Source: Fidelibacterota bacterium UBA6531 (GTDB lineage: Bacteria > Fidelibacterota > Marinisomatia > Marinisomatales > TCS55). Taken from it: 64,000 bases of DNA. Under the pieces are notes generated by a model that ran no database searches, was not told where the DNA came from, and saw only the letters and a list, made by a program, of their open reading frames with translations. The position numbers were made by a program, and so were the translations under genes. The stretch lies in assembly GCA_002436185.1 (NCBI GenBank), contig DJKX01000040.1, forward strand, positions 1 to 64,000, in the 5' to 3' direction. Position 1 is the first letter of the stretch, and the number at the start of each line of letters is the position of its first letter. Below are positions 41,955 to 51,249 of this stretch, piece after piece.

Positions 41955-44897
41955 ATGCAGTGCATAAAATTCATTTGCTTTATGACCGTGCTAGCGGCCA
42001 CACTTTTTGGCCAATTTCGATACAACCATCCGGAAATTGATTGGCAGACGTTTGATACAGAGCATTTTCAGATCCACTTTTATGAAGGCACGGAAAGTAC
42101 AGCTCGTGAAGGTGCCTACGTTGCAGAACAAATTTTCCCCCACATTACGGGGTTTTATGATTACGAACCGCAAACAAAAACAGATATTATCTTTACTGAC
42201 GTGGATGATTTTTCCAATGGTGCTGCTTATTACTACGATAATAAGATCATTATCTGGGCGTCGCCCTTAGACTTTGAATTGCGGGGGAGCCACCGCTGGC
42301 TGCAGAATGTGATCACCCATGAATTTGCCCACATTGTTTCTTTGCAAAAAGCAATGAAGGCTGGGCTCAAATTTCCGGGAGCATATTTTCAATGGATGGA
42401 TTATGAAGATGAGAAACGGCAGGATGTGCTATATGGATTCCCACAAAAATTGGTTAGCTATTCATTACCTGGGACTGCTGTGCCACCATGGCTAGCTGAA
42501 GGATCAGCGCAATATATGTTCGCAGGTGCGAACTGGGATCATTGGGATACTCATCGTGATATGATCCTACGGGATAGAGTCTTAAATGATAACGTATTAT
42601 CATTTACGGAAATGAATACATTTGGAAAAAGTGGGATCGGTAATGAATCCACGTACAATTCCGGATTTGCATTATGCAAATATATTGTAGAAAAGTATGG
42701 TCCAGAATCCATCAAAAATATAATGGTGGAACTTTCCAATCCGTTTCAATATTCCATCAGTAATGCCATTAAACAAGCGACTGGTACTAATGGTAAACAG
42801 CTTTATGAAGATTTTAAGAAATCGTTGGAAAACGATTATTTTTCCAAAACACAATCTATCAGAGAAAATGAAGTAAAAGGGGAAGTGATCGTCAAAGAGG
42901 GAACAGCCAATTTTCATCCCAAATGGTCCCCCAATGGTAAACAGATCGCTTTTATATCAAATCAAGAAAATGATTATTTAGGCCAAACAGACCTTTTCTT
43001 GTATGATGTTGAAAGTGGAAAAGAGAAAAGACTAGATGGGGGAGCGCTCTTTGCGCCTGCATGGCATCCATCCGGAAATGTGATCTATTATACCAAAAAA
43101 CCCACGATTCCTAATAAACACGGCTCTCGATTTTTTGATATTTACGAGTATAACCTGGAGAAGAAAAAAGAAAAGCGTCTTACCAAATTTCAGCGTGCCT
43201 ACAATCCGGTTTTTGTTGAAAGTGACAGTTCCTTTGCATTTTTATCATCATCAGATGGAAGCCAAAATATTTATCAATTTGATCTAAAAACAAAAAAAGT
43301 AATTCAATTAACCCATTTTGATGATCATTCTATTTTGCGTGGCTTGAACGCAGATAATGAAAACAACCATTTGACCTTTAATCGCACGAAACACCATTAT
43401 CGTGATGTATACCATTATTCATTCATTGATTCATCTGTTAGTTCTGTCTTGAACAGTCAATTTTGGGACGAAAGAGATGCGTCATTTAGCAACAAAACAC
43501 TTATTCATTCTGATGATCGATCGGGGGTTTATAATCTTCGAATAAATGATGATCATTATGTAACAAACGTTCTTGGCGGTGCGTTTATGGCAGATATGAA
43601 TGAACAGGGTGATATAGTCTATTCTCTTTATGAGAATGGCAAGTACATGATAGCATTATTGATAAACCCTCAATCGATGGATGATGCGAATGTGGGTTAT
43701 AAATCCGATCATTATTTGATCAATGCTGAACATGATGATCCCATTATAGAACAGATAAACACTGATGCCCACACATATTCGGATGATTTTACAACCATGT
43801 TCATCCTGCCCAGGGTCATGATGGACTATGAAACGATCAAGCCCGGATTTTATTTTTACTCATCAGAAGTGCTGGAGCGACTAAACGTATTTGGTGGTGC
43901 AACTGTTAACAATGTGCAAGATGTGGATTTGTTTTTCATTTTCGAATTTAAACGTTTTTATCCAACATTGTTTGCAGAAGTGTTTTATATAACCCGCAAT
44001 ATTCAGCAAAGTAGTTTTTATTCATCCTATAAATTGGACGATAATCTGAAATTCCGTTTAACACAATTCAATGCGGGAATTCGCTTTCCATTATTTGGTA
44101 TTTCTCAAATGGAATTAATATCATCATGGCAGGTTTATAGGGCTTTTGTAAAAGAAACGATACAGCAGGAAAATCTTATGGCTGGTGTAGCCTATGATTA
44201 TTACAAGGGGTGGGTCAATGGTGTCAGATGGGAATTGAATAGCATCAAAAGGCTCGCCGATAGCAATATTAATCCTGCAAAAGGATTCACTGCTCATCTA
44301 TCTGCAATGCATGAGCAAAATGACTTTATCACCGGTTTGAATCTTTCCGATGCAGGAACATTGGTTGCTGATTTTGCTGATAATACTACATGGCGCATCA
44401 ATCTGAATGGGTCATACCATTATTCAGTTCCGTATACAAATAGATGGACTTTGTCGCTGGAAACGCAATTAGGTTGGTTATCGAACGATAATGTGGATCC
44501 TTTTTTCAATTTCTTCGGTGGCGGTATGATCGGCATGAAAGGTTATCCTTTTTACAGTATTGAGGGAACTCGGCAGATGATCAATGATATAACATTTCGA
44601 ATTCCTTTATTTACTCAAAAACACATTCAATTGGGCTGGTTCATTTTGCAAAACAGTGTACTGGGATTAATATATCAAACGGGACATGCCTGGAACGGTG
44701 ATTTTGACCAAAAAGATTTATTACACTCAAGTGGAATTCAATGGCGGTTTAATGGCTTTTCCTTTTATAATTTCCCCACCGCTATAGAGCTTGAAATGCA
44801 CCGGGGACTGGATGTTTTTGAAAAAACGGTCAATGATGAAACGTTTACATACGGTGATGAAGACAGATATTATTTCAAACTCTTATTTGGATTTTGA
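41955..44897 (+). CDS. Large HExxH metallopeptidase-like, TolB-propeller and barrel protein
   Basis: A 980-residue exported protein. After a signal peptide (1-20) comes a peptidase-MA-like gluzincin domain: HEFAH at 122-126 and the third ligand Glu182 in PPWLAEGSAQYMF, with all zinc residues intact. Residues about 310-600 hold TolB/WD40-like blades (FHPKWSPNGKQIAFISN, DLFLYDVESGKEKRL, FAPAWHPSGNVIYYT). The final 350 residues have amphipathic strands ending in YYFKLLFGF with terminal Phe, consistent with an outer-membrane barrel. It follows the pseudo-peptidase gene by 3 bases and is one base short of the next start region. Function unknown; a surface protease or barrel-assembly factor is possible. 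Confidence 0.8.
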   Translation: MQCIKFICFMTVLAATLFGQFRYNHPEIDWQTFDTEHFQIHFYEGTESTAREGAYVAEQIFPHITGFYDYEPQTKTDIIFTDVDDFSNGAAYYYDNKIIIWASPLDFELRGSHRWLQNVITHEFAHIVSLQKAMKAGLKFPGAYFQWMDYEDEKRQDVLYGFPQKLVSYSLPGTAVPPWLAEGSAQYMFAGANWDHWDTHRDMILRDRVLNDNVLSFTEMNTFGKSGIGNESTYNSGFALCKYIVEKYGPESIKNIMVELSNPFQYSISNAIKQATGTNGKQLYEDFKKSLENDYFSKTQSIRENEVKGEVIVKEGTANFHPKWSPNGKQIAFISNQENDYLGQTDLFLYDVESGKEKRLDGGALFAPAWHPSGNVIYYTKKPTIPNKHGSRFFDIYEYNLEKKKEKRLTKFQRAYNPVFVESDSSFAFLSSSDGSQNIYQFDLKTKKVIQLTHFDDHSILRGLNADNENNHLTFNRTKHHYRDVYHYSFIDSSVSSVLNSQFWDERDASFSNKTLIHSDDRSGVYNLRINDDHYVTNVLGGAFMADMNEQGDIVYSLYENGKYMIALLINPQSMDDANVGYKSDHYLINAEHDDPIIEQINTDAHTYSDDFTTMFILPRVMMDYETIKPGFYFYSSEVLERLNVFGGATVNNVQDVDLFFIFEFKRFYPTLFAEVFYITRNIQQSSFYSSYKLDDNLKFRLTQFNAGIRFPLFGISQMELISSWQVYRAFVKETIQQENLMAGVAYDYYKGWVNGVRWELNSIKRLADSNINPAKGFTAHLSAMHEQNDFITGLNLSDAGTLVADFADNTTWRINLNGSYHYSVPYTNRWTLSLETQLGWLSNDNVDPFFNFFGGGMIGMKGYPFYSIEGTRQMINDITFRIPLFTQKHIQLGWFILQNSVLGLIYQTGHAWNGDFDQKDLLHSSGIQWRFNGFSFYNFPTAIELEMHRGLDVFEKTVNDETFTYGDEDRYYFKLLFGF

Positions 44898-44899
44898 TT

Positions 44900-45844
44900 A
44901 TGAATAAAATAATAACTACAATAATACTAATCAGTTCTGTTCTGACAGCAGGGGATTTATATTTATTCGATGATCGCTTTCAGCCTGCGTTTAATTTGAA
45001 TACAACGGATTTTATTTTGCCGGACACGACACAAAATGTTGAACCGGATTCAGTCGAATTTGTTAATTACCCGGCTAAACCCATGTTGTATTCTCTGATT
45101 CTGCCCGGATTGGGTCAGTATAAAAATGGTGATCCCCTTTGGAAATCTGCGATATTTGCCGGAATGGAAGTCGCATCGATTGTTAGCTGGGTACAATGGA
45201 ACAAGCAAGCAGAAGATATTCGTAAAGAATATGAACTGTTTGGAGATACGCATTGGTCTTTATACAACTGGGTATTGAACACTCAATTACAACCTCCGAA
45301 TGATTGGGGAACAAAATTTAATATTGAAACTCCTAAAGATTTTATCATTGATGGAACACACTCACTTCAACTTCACTTAACAGGTTATCTCGCTGAAACA
45401 TTCGGAGAATTTATTTCATCAGATTCTTTAGCTCAATATCCTAATTGGGTCATAGAATACCTAGATGAAATATCAGTACTTCAAGATCAACATTTTTATG
45501 AAAATATTGGAAAATATGATCAATTTGTTGGAGGTTGGGATGATTTTGAAGATCGCTATATTTTAGAGAAAACAGTGGAAGACACTATAGAAATTATTCT
45601 TATGACACCAAATAAAAATGATTATAACAAAGACCGAGCCCGGAGCAATGATTTATTAACAATGGCAAATTATGCTGTTACAGCTATTATGTTTAATCAT
45701 GTAATCAGCGGATTGGAAGCAGTCTTCACAAATCAGCGGCAAGCCAGGAAAAGGGCTGAACAATCTAAAACAGATGTGGGATTATATTACGATCCTCGCA
45801 ATAAATATGGAATTGGAGGTATAACCGTTTCTTACAAATGGTGA
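44900..45844 (+). CDS. DUF5683-like exported protein
   Basis: About 314 residues from ATG 44900, which lies 2 bases after the previous stop; the TTG at 44894 is less likely. A short signal peptide (ISSVLTAG) is followed by AKPMLYSLILPGLGQYKNGDPLWKS, close to the PGxGQxYNxxxWK phrase of the DUF5683 family, and a membrane helix (IFAGMEVASIVSWV). Near the C-terminus a second hydrophobic segment (MANYAVTAIMFNHVISGLEAVF) precedes a tail with DVGLYYDPRNKYGIGGITVSYKW, like a closing strand. Role unknown. Confidence 0.7.
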   Translation: MNKIITTIILISSVLTAGDLYLFDDRFQPAFNLNTTDFILPDTTQNVEPDSVEFVNYPAKPMLYSLILPGLGQYKNGDPLWKSAIFAGMEVASIVSWVQWNKQAEDIRKEYELFGDTHWSLYNWVLNTQLQPPNDWGTKFNIETPKDFIIDGTHSLQLHLTGYLAETFGEFISSDSLAQYPNWVIEYLDEISVLQDQHFYENIGKYDQFVGGWDDFEDRYILEKTVEDTIEIILMTPNKNDYNKDRARSNDLLTMANYAVTAIMFNHVISGLEAVFTNQRQARKRAEQSKTDVGLYYDPRNKYGIGGITVSYKW

Positions 45845-45848
45845 TTAA

Positions 45849-46592
45849 ATGAAAAAACGTTATTTTCTAATAATTTTTACATCAATTATTTTCACGTCGT
45901 GTTCCTCAACTAAACCAGTGGATGAAGATCTGCAGGTACAATTTGATCGTGCCATGAATCACCTCGAAAAGAAGCGATATCTTCGTGCGCAGGAAGAATT
46001 TAATAATGTAGCCATTAGGGGATTGCACACTGATTTAGGAGATGATGCACAATTCTATCTCGGCGAATCATATTATTTAAATAAAGAATATATTTTAGCA
46101 ATCGCCGAATATGATCGCTTGATTCGTCGCATGGGATTTAGTGAATTTGTTCAGCAGGCACGCTGGCGTATTTGTCAATCCTACGTTGAACAATCTCCGA
46201 AATATTTTCACGAGCAGTCCTCCACAGATCGGGCATTAAGCAAATTACAGGAATTTCTGGATGATTATCCAACATCAGAGTTTAATGAAGAAGCTTTGGA
46301 AACGATCGCCGGCATGCGAAATAAACTTGCAACAAAATTGTACGAATCAGGCCGATTGTATATTAAAATGGAGGAGTATGAATCAGCGATTATTACGTAT
46401 GAAGATCTACTTGCAAAATATTATGATACTGAATTTGTAGAAGATGCGCATTTCCAAATTGTGAAATGTCATAGCTTATTGGGAGATTCAGAGAAAGCTG
46501 CAGATTATCTGATGAAAAACAGAAAACAATTTTCAGATGATGAACTTCTTACAGCGGCTGAAAAACTCATAAACAAAAAAGATAAGAATTAA
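45849..46592 (+). CDS. bamD: BamD-like outer-membrane assembly lipoprotein
   Basis: A 247-residue lipoprotein with lipobox FTSCSS (Cys near 18) and about five TPR units: FDRAMNHLEKKRYLRAQEEF, DAQFYLGESYYLNKEYILAI, ARWRICQSYVEQSPKY, LYESGRLYIKMEEYESAI and DAHFQIVKCHSLLGDSEKA. The QEFN..A......G.DAQFYLGESYY pattern is typical of BamD, the TPR lipoprotein that helps BamA insert barrels. It begins 4 bases after the previous stop and is followed after 9 bases by nadD. Confidence 0.88.
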   Translation: MKKRYFLIIFTSIIFTSCSSTKPVDEDLQVQFDRAMNHLEKKRYLRAQEEFNNVAIRGLHTDLGDDAQFYLGESYYLNKEYILAIAEYDRLIRRMGFSEFVQQARWRICQSYVEQSPKYFHEQSSTDRALSKLQEFLDDYPTSEFNEEALETIAGMRNKLATKLYESGRLYIKMEEYESAIITYEDLLAKYYDTEFVEDAHFQIVKCHSLLGDSEKAADYLMKNRKQFSDDELLTAAEKLINKKDKN

Positions 46593-46601
46593 TTTTTTGT
46601 C

Positions 46602-47186
46602 ATGAAAAAAGTTTGCCTTTTCGGCGGTACATTTGACCCTCCACACATCGGTCATTTATTGGTTGCCCAAACAGTAGCGGAAGCTGAACATTTTGAAAAA
46701 ATCACATTTGTTCTAGCCCATCACCCTCCATTCAAAAATAATTTTTCTAATGTAGAACATCGCCTTTCCATGCTAAAAATGGCTGTATCCGGTAATGCGA
46801 ATTTTGATATTTCAGAAATTGAACTGCAAAGAGGCGGCGTATCTTTCACGATTGATACTATAAAGGAATACAAGAAAATTGAAGAGTTGAAATCAAATGA
46901 AATACATTATTTAATCGGTAGTGATTCACTTATGAATCTTCACAAGTGGGATAGAGCAGAAGAAATTTTACATGAATGTCAGGTTTTAGTTGCTATTCGA
47001 CCGGGATTTAGACCAAGTTCTGTTCCCGGCTGGGTTTTAAGACAAATTCAATTTGCAAATATTCCCCGTTTCGAAATTTCATCCACCACAATTCGAAAGC
47101 GCTGGACGGAAGATAAAACCATTCGATACATGGTGACGCAACCTGTCTGGGAATTTATAAACGCACATAACCTCTACTCGTTATGA
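46602..47186 (+). CDS. nadD: Nicotinate-nucleotide adenylyltransferase
   Basis: A 194-residue HIGH-type nucleotidyltransferase: FGGTFDPPHIGHL at residues 7-19, PFKNN binding segment, TIDTIKEY, LIGSDSLMNLHKW and the C-terminal EISSTTIRKR (ISSTxIR motif). It adenylates nicotinate mononucleotide to deamido-NAD in NAD synthesis. Its stop overlaps the exchanger start as ATGA. Confidence 0.96.
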   Translation: MKKVCLFGGTFDPPHIGHLLVAQTVAEAEHFEKITFVLAHHPPFKNNFSNVEHRLSMLKMAVSGNANFDISEIELQRGGVSFTIDTIKEYKKIEELKSNEIHYLIGSDSLMNLHKWDRAEEILHECQVLVAIRPGFRPSSVPGWVLRQIQFANIPRFEISSTTIRKRWTEDKTIRYMVTQPVWEFINAHNLYSL

Positions 47187-48103
47187 CTTTAAGTATAACT
47201 CTATTAATTTTAGGTGGTCTTTTCCTTTATTACGGTGCAGAATGGATTGTCCGAGGAGGTAGCCATTTTGCTGCGCGCATGGGTTTATCTCCTTTAGTAA
47301 TTGGATTAACGATTATCGCATTTGGAACATCATTACCGGAAATGGTTGTAAGCTTGGCGGCTGCAGTAACAGAGGCTCCATCCATTGCTATCGGAAATGT
47401 TGTTGGATCCAATATAGCAAATGTCGGATTGGTGTTAGGATTAAGTGCATTTTTATTTCCCATAACGATTAATTATTTAAAAATACAGAAGGACCTGATC
47501 ATATATATGATTGCTGCTTTGGTGTTTGCATTCTTTGTTTCAGATGGATTAATACAACGTTACGAAGGCGCAATCTTGTTTGGGGGAATAATTATATATA
47601 CGTGGTATGCCATTACCCATCCCCGCCATCGTGTGGAAAAAGATGTTATTGGTAAAGATTCAATTCCAAAATGTTTTATCTATGTTTTATTGGGATCTGT
47701 TTTTCTATATTTTGGCGCCAAACTGTTTGTTGAGGGTGCGGTTACATTGGCAGAGTTGATGGGGGTAAGCAATGTTGTGATTGGTATGTCAGTGGTTGCT
47801 CTTGGAACATCGTTACCAGAATTAGCCACATCTGTTGTTGCCGCGTATCATAAAGAAAGTGGTATTTCAGTTGGCAATATTATTGGATCTAATTTATTTA
47901 ATGTTCTATCCGTTATTGGGTTAGTCAGTTTTTTGCATCCATTGCAAACTCCTAAAGAAATTATGCATTTTGAAATTCCAATTATGCTGGCTTTTGGCTT
48001 TGTTCTGTTCCCGATCGCATTATTCAAGCAGCCGATTTCAAAAGTATCATCAGCTATTTTGCTGATAGGTTATATATCGTTCATTATTTTATTGTTCAAT
48101 TAA
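47183..48103 (+). CDS. Na+/Ca2+ exchanger-like cation antiporter (YrbG type)
   Basis: A 306-residue membrane protein with about ten helices and the two inverted alpha-repeats of the CaCA family: VIGLTIIAFGTSLPEMVVS with AIGNVVGSNIANVG, and VIGMSVVALGTSLPELATS with SVGNIIGSNLFNVLS. The paired GTSLPE and GN(V/I)xGSN motifs carry the ion-binding Glu, Asn and Ser residues. Probably exports Ca2+ in exchange for Na+ or H+. Coupled to nadD by ATGA and 4 bases before ftsE. Confidence 0.93.
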   Translation: MTLSITLLILGGLFLYYGAEWIVRGGSHFAARMGLSPLVIGLTIIAFGTSLPEMVVSLAAAVTEAPSIAIGNVVGSNIANVGLVLGLSAFLFPITINYLKIQKDLIIYMIAALVFAFFVSDGLIQRYEGAILFGGIIIYTWYAITHPRHRVEKDVIGKDSIPKCFIYVLLGSVFLYFGAKLFVEGAVTLAELMGVSNVVIGMSVVALGTSLPELATSVVAAYHKESGISVGNIIGSNLFNVLSVIGLVSFLHPLQTPKEIMHFEIPIMLAFGFVLFPIALFKQPISKVSSAILLIGYISFIILLFN

Positions 48104-48107
48104 GATT

Positions 48108-48764
48108 ATGATCCAATTAAAAAACGTATCTTATACCTATCGTAAGGGCTTTGGTTTGGCGAATATTGATCTGAAAATTAACGATGGTGAATTCGTATTT
48201 CTTATCGGTCCAACCGGTTCTGGAAAAACAACACTATTAAGTTTGATGCATATGGAAATTTTTCCTGAAAGTGGAAAAGTAACTATTGGGGACTTTGATT
48301 CAGATACAATTAAAAAACGGAAAATTCCCGCATTACGTAGATCTATAGGTTTAATTTCCCAAAGTTACCATCTTTTGGACGATCGAAATCTTTTTGAAAA
48401 TGTGGCATTGCCTTTGCATGTAATTGGCCACAATCAAAATGATATTTCTGAAGCAGTAGAAGAAGCGTTGGATGAAGTAGGACTTTCAGGATTTGAAGAT
48501 CATTATCCCCAAGAACTATCCGGTGGAGAACAGCAACGAGCCTGCTTGGCACGAGCATTAATTAAAAATCCGAAAATTATACTTGCTGATGAGCCAACAG
48601 GCAATTTGGATCCGGTGACATCATTTGATTTGGTAAAATTACTTGAAGAAATAAATAGTGAGGAGGGTACCACTGTATTTATGGCCTCTCATAATTATAG
48701 CTTAATCAAAAGCCGCAATCATCGCATTGTTGAAATACACGATGGAAAGCTTCGTAGTGCATAA
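48108..48764 (+). CDS. ftsE: Cell division ATP-binding protein FtsE
   Basis: A 218-residue ABC ATPase with Walker A GPTGSGKTT, signature LSGGEQQR, Walker B IILADEPTGNLDP and switch His in ASHNYSLI. Short length, the start IQLKNVSYTYRKGFGLANIDL and partnering with ftsX by TAATG overlap identify FtsE. FtsEX transmits cytoplasmic ATP hydrolysis to periplasmic wall hydrolases at the division site. Confidence 0.95.
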   Translation: MIQLKNVSYTYRKGFGLANIDLKINDGEFVFLIGPTGSGKTTLLSLMHMEIFPESGKVTIGDFDSDTIKKRKIPALRRSIGLISQSYHLLDDRNLFENVALPLHVIGHNQNDISEAVEEALDEVGLSGFEDHYPQELSGGEQQRACLARALIKNPKIILADEPTGNLDPVTSFDLVKLLEEINSEEGTTVFMASHNYSLIKSRNHRIVEIHDGKLRSA

Positions 48765-49630
48765 TGAATAAATTTCTATTTTTACTAAGTGAGGGATTAA
48801 AAAACCTCTGGCGGCATAAATTAACCGTTTTTACAGCTGTCTTTTCTGTATTCCTTTCATTGTCTACAATTGGTGTATTGTTTATAGCAGAGCAGAATAC
48901 ACATAAACTAATTGAATACATGCGTTCGAAATATAAAATCGAAGTATTTTTTAAAGATTCGATCACTAACGATCAAGCCAGCCAATATCTTCAGGAAATA
49001 AGAAAAATACCCGGAGTATACTCTACAACGTTGATAACAAAAGATGAAGCGCTAAAAGTATACAGGTCACAATTTGGTGATGATTTAACTGAATTCCTTG
49101 AGTACAATCCATTACCGGTCAGTTGTGTTGTAAACATCAAGCGTCAATACGATGGAATGATAAAAATTAATCCTATCATTGAGCGGATTAAGGAGATTGA
49201 AGGAGTGGATACGGTCAATCATCAAGGTCGGCTTATTAGTCGAATAGAGACGTTTTATGAACAAGGTTTGTTAGGATTATCCGGTATTGCTTTTGCAATT
49301 ATACTTGTTACAGTTATGATTATATCCAATACCATTAAATTGACTATTTATTCGAAAAAGGATTTAATAAAAGCATTAAAAATGATTGGAGCCACACATA
49401 CGTTTATTCGTATGCCATTCATATTAGAAGGTGTCTTCCAAGCTGTTATTGGTGCTGCGTTGGCATCAGCTTTACTTTATGGTGCAGTGGTTGGTGCTAA
49501 TGAACTATTAAGTCAATTGACTGTTTTTACCATAAATGTACAATGGATGTTTTTGAGCTGGTTATTTTTGATAGCTGTCATTATCAGCCTTTTTGGCAGC
49601 AGTCGAGCAATTTCCAGGTTTATAAAGTAA
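48764..49630 (+). CDS. ftsX: Cell division protein FtsX
   Basis: A 288-residue membrane protein with the FtsX plan: first helix at 19-43, an extracytoplasmic loop (44-165) containing KYKIEVFFKDSIT and LLEYNPLP-like FLEYNPLPVSCVV, then three more helices. LIKALKMIGATHTFIRMPFILEGVFQ is the conserved coupling loop to FtsE. Partner of the gene just upstream. A 61-base gap follows before hrcA. Confidence 0.94.
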   Translation: MNKFLFLLSEGLKNLWRHKLTVFTAVFSVFLSLSTIGVLFIAEQNTHKLIEYMRSKYKIEVFFKDSITNDQASQYLQEIRKIPGVYSTTLITKDEALKVYRSQFGDDLTEFLEYNPLPVSCVVNIKRQYDGMIKINPIIERIKEIEGVDTVNHQGRLISRIETFYEQGLLGLSGIAFAIILVTVMIISNTIKLTIYSKKDLIKALKMIGATHTFIRMPFILEGVFQAVIGAALASALLYGAVVGANELLSQLTVFTINVQWMFLSWLFLIAVIISLFGSSRAISRFIK

Positions 49631-49691
49631 TTTCTCGTCTGAATAGCGTCTTGTTTACAAAAATGGATTCAATCTAAATTCTAAACTAATT

Positions 49692-50720
49692 ATGTATCTT
49701 AAAAAGTCAGATATATCCACCCGACAGGCGCAAGTTCTGAAAGCTGTAGTGGAGGATTACATCATAGATCATGTACCGATTGGGTCAAATGTGCTCAAGA
49801 AAAAGCATGCGTTTAATTGTAGTTCAGCCACATTGAGACATACAATGGCGAATTTGGAAAAAAAGAATTTATTAATGCATACATATACATCATCAGGCCG
49901 CATTCCCACAGATCTTGGTTACCGCTATTATGTAGATCATTTAATGCGGCAATCTGATAATGAACTGGAAAATTATGCTAATGTTGAAAATAAACTGCAT
50001 CAATCATCTAATAGTATTGATGATTTACTAAAAACCACTGCTGCGATGCTATCGAAAATTAGTCATTTATTTGGTGTGGCCATGATACTGCAATATGAAC
50101 GCAGTATATTGAATGAAATTGAATTAGTCCCCTTGTCATCAGATCGTCTTATGGTTGTCTTGGGCATGAAATCAGGCGTTGTTCGTTCCATCGTCCTGAA
50201 TTTGAATATGACTGTTAACAGCAATGAAATCATTAATATTACTACACTGCTTAAAGAAAAATTATTAGGTCTTTCGTTAAAGGATATCCAGGGAACAATT
50301 GCCGAACGGATGAAGGATTCACCTTTATCTGAACATGAAATAGTGCAAATTTTGCTAAACGACCCGGAAAAACATTTCAACATTCCAGACAGTCAATTAA
50401 TTTTTACATCCTCAAATAGAGAACTGTTAGATCAGCCAGAATATCAACAAGTGAATAATCTGCAGAAAACACTTGAAGCAATTGATAATGAAAATGTGAC
50501 ACAATATTTCAAGACTCATTTAAATAAACAAAATAATTATATGCTCATCGGTAATGAAAATATGGAAACAATCTATAATGATTGCTCCATTGTAACACAT
50601 GTCTTTGGCGGATCATCGTTTCAAGGTCAGATAGGAATTATTGGCCCAACACGTATCCCTTATGCCAATGTGTTAAGAATTTTAAACAATTTTACGGAGA
50701 TTATGAATCGTGTCTGTTAA
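49692..50720 (+). CDS. hrcA: Heat-inducible transcription repressor HrcA
   Basis: A 342-residue winged-helix repressor: helix-turn-helix region with LKAVVEDYIIDHVPIGSNVLKKKH and SSATLRHTMANLEKKNLL, then HTYTSSGRIPTDLGYRYYVDHL, the family signature. The C-terminal dimerisation domain ends with GIIGPTRIPYANVLRILNNF. HrcA normally binds CIRCE elements of chaperone operons and is folded by GroEL. I see no CIRCE in the 61 bases before this gene. It leads hrcA-grpE-dnaJ, overlapping grpE by 11 bases. Confidence 0.95.
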   Translation: MYLKKSDISTRQAQVLKAVVEDYIIDHVPIGSNVLKKKHAFNCSSATLRHTMANLEKKNLLMHTYTSSGRIPTDLGYRYYVDHLMRQSDNELENYANVENKLHQSSNSIDDLLKTTAAMLSKISHLFGVAMILQYERSILNEIELVPLSSDRLMVVLGMKSGVVRSIVLNLNMTVNSNEIINITTLLKEKLLGLSLKDIQGTIAERMKDSPLSEHEIVQILLNDPEKHFNIPDSQLIFTSSNRELLDQPEYQQVNNLQKTLEAIDNENVTQYFKTHLNKQNNYMLIGNENMETIYNDCSIVTHVFGGSSFQGQIGIIGPTRIPYANVLRILNNFTEIMNRVC

Positions 50721-51249
50721 AACAGAAAAAAAGAAAACGAAAAAAGCTGAACAAAAGAAAAAACTGTCTAAAAAGGAACTGAAGCTAGAAAAAAATATTG
50801 AAGAATTAACACTCCAATTAAGTGAAGTTGAGGATAAGCATATTCGATTAAAAGCAGAATTTGATAATTTTCGAAAGCGCAAAGAACAGGAGTTTATAAA
50901 TCTCATTCGCTATGAAGGTGCTGATGTCATTAAAAACATTCTAGCTATTACAGACGATTTAGATCGTATGAAAGATGCCGTGGAGCATCCAGAACACTCG
51001 GAAAGTTCTGATTCCATTAAAAAAGGAATGGATTTAATCTTGCAAAAAATCTATAAATTATTTGAAGAGCGCAGTGTCGAATCATTCTGCGAAGTGGGCG
51101 ATATTCTCGATTCCGAATTACATGATGCTTTAATGGTCAGGGAAGAAAAAGATAAAAAGGATAATGAAATCCTGGAAGTGTTTGAAAAGGGATATAAATA
51201 TAAAGACCGCATTATTCGCCATGCCAAGGTTGTGGTTAATAAAATATGA
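50710..51249 (+). CDS. grpE: Nucleotide exchange factor GrpE
   Basis: A 179-residue protein. The N-terminal 40 residues are Lys-rich, then a long coiled coil (LEKNIEELTLQLSEVEDKHIR) leads into the conserved RLKAEFDNFRKRKEQE, and the C-terminal beta domain contains FEKGYKYKDRIIRHAKVVV. GrpE releases ADP from DnaK. GTG start inside hrcA; the stop overlaps dnaJ as ATGA. Confidence 0.96.
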   Translation: MSVKTEKKKTKKAEQKKKLSKKELKLEKNIEELTLQLSEVEDKHIRLKAEFDNFRKRKEQEFINLIRYEGADVIKNILAITDDLDRMKDAVEHPEHSESSDSIKKGMDLILQKIYKLFEERSVESFCEVGDILDSELHDALMVREEKDKKDNEILEVFEKGYKYKDRIIRHAKVVVNKI

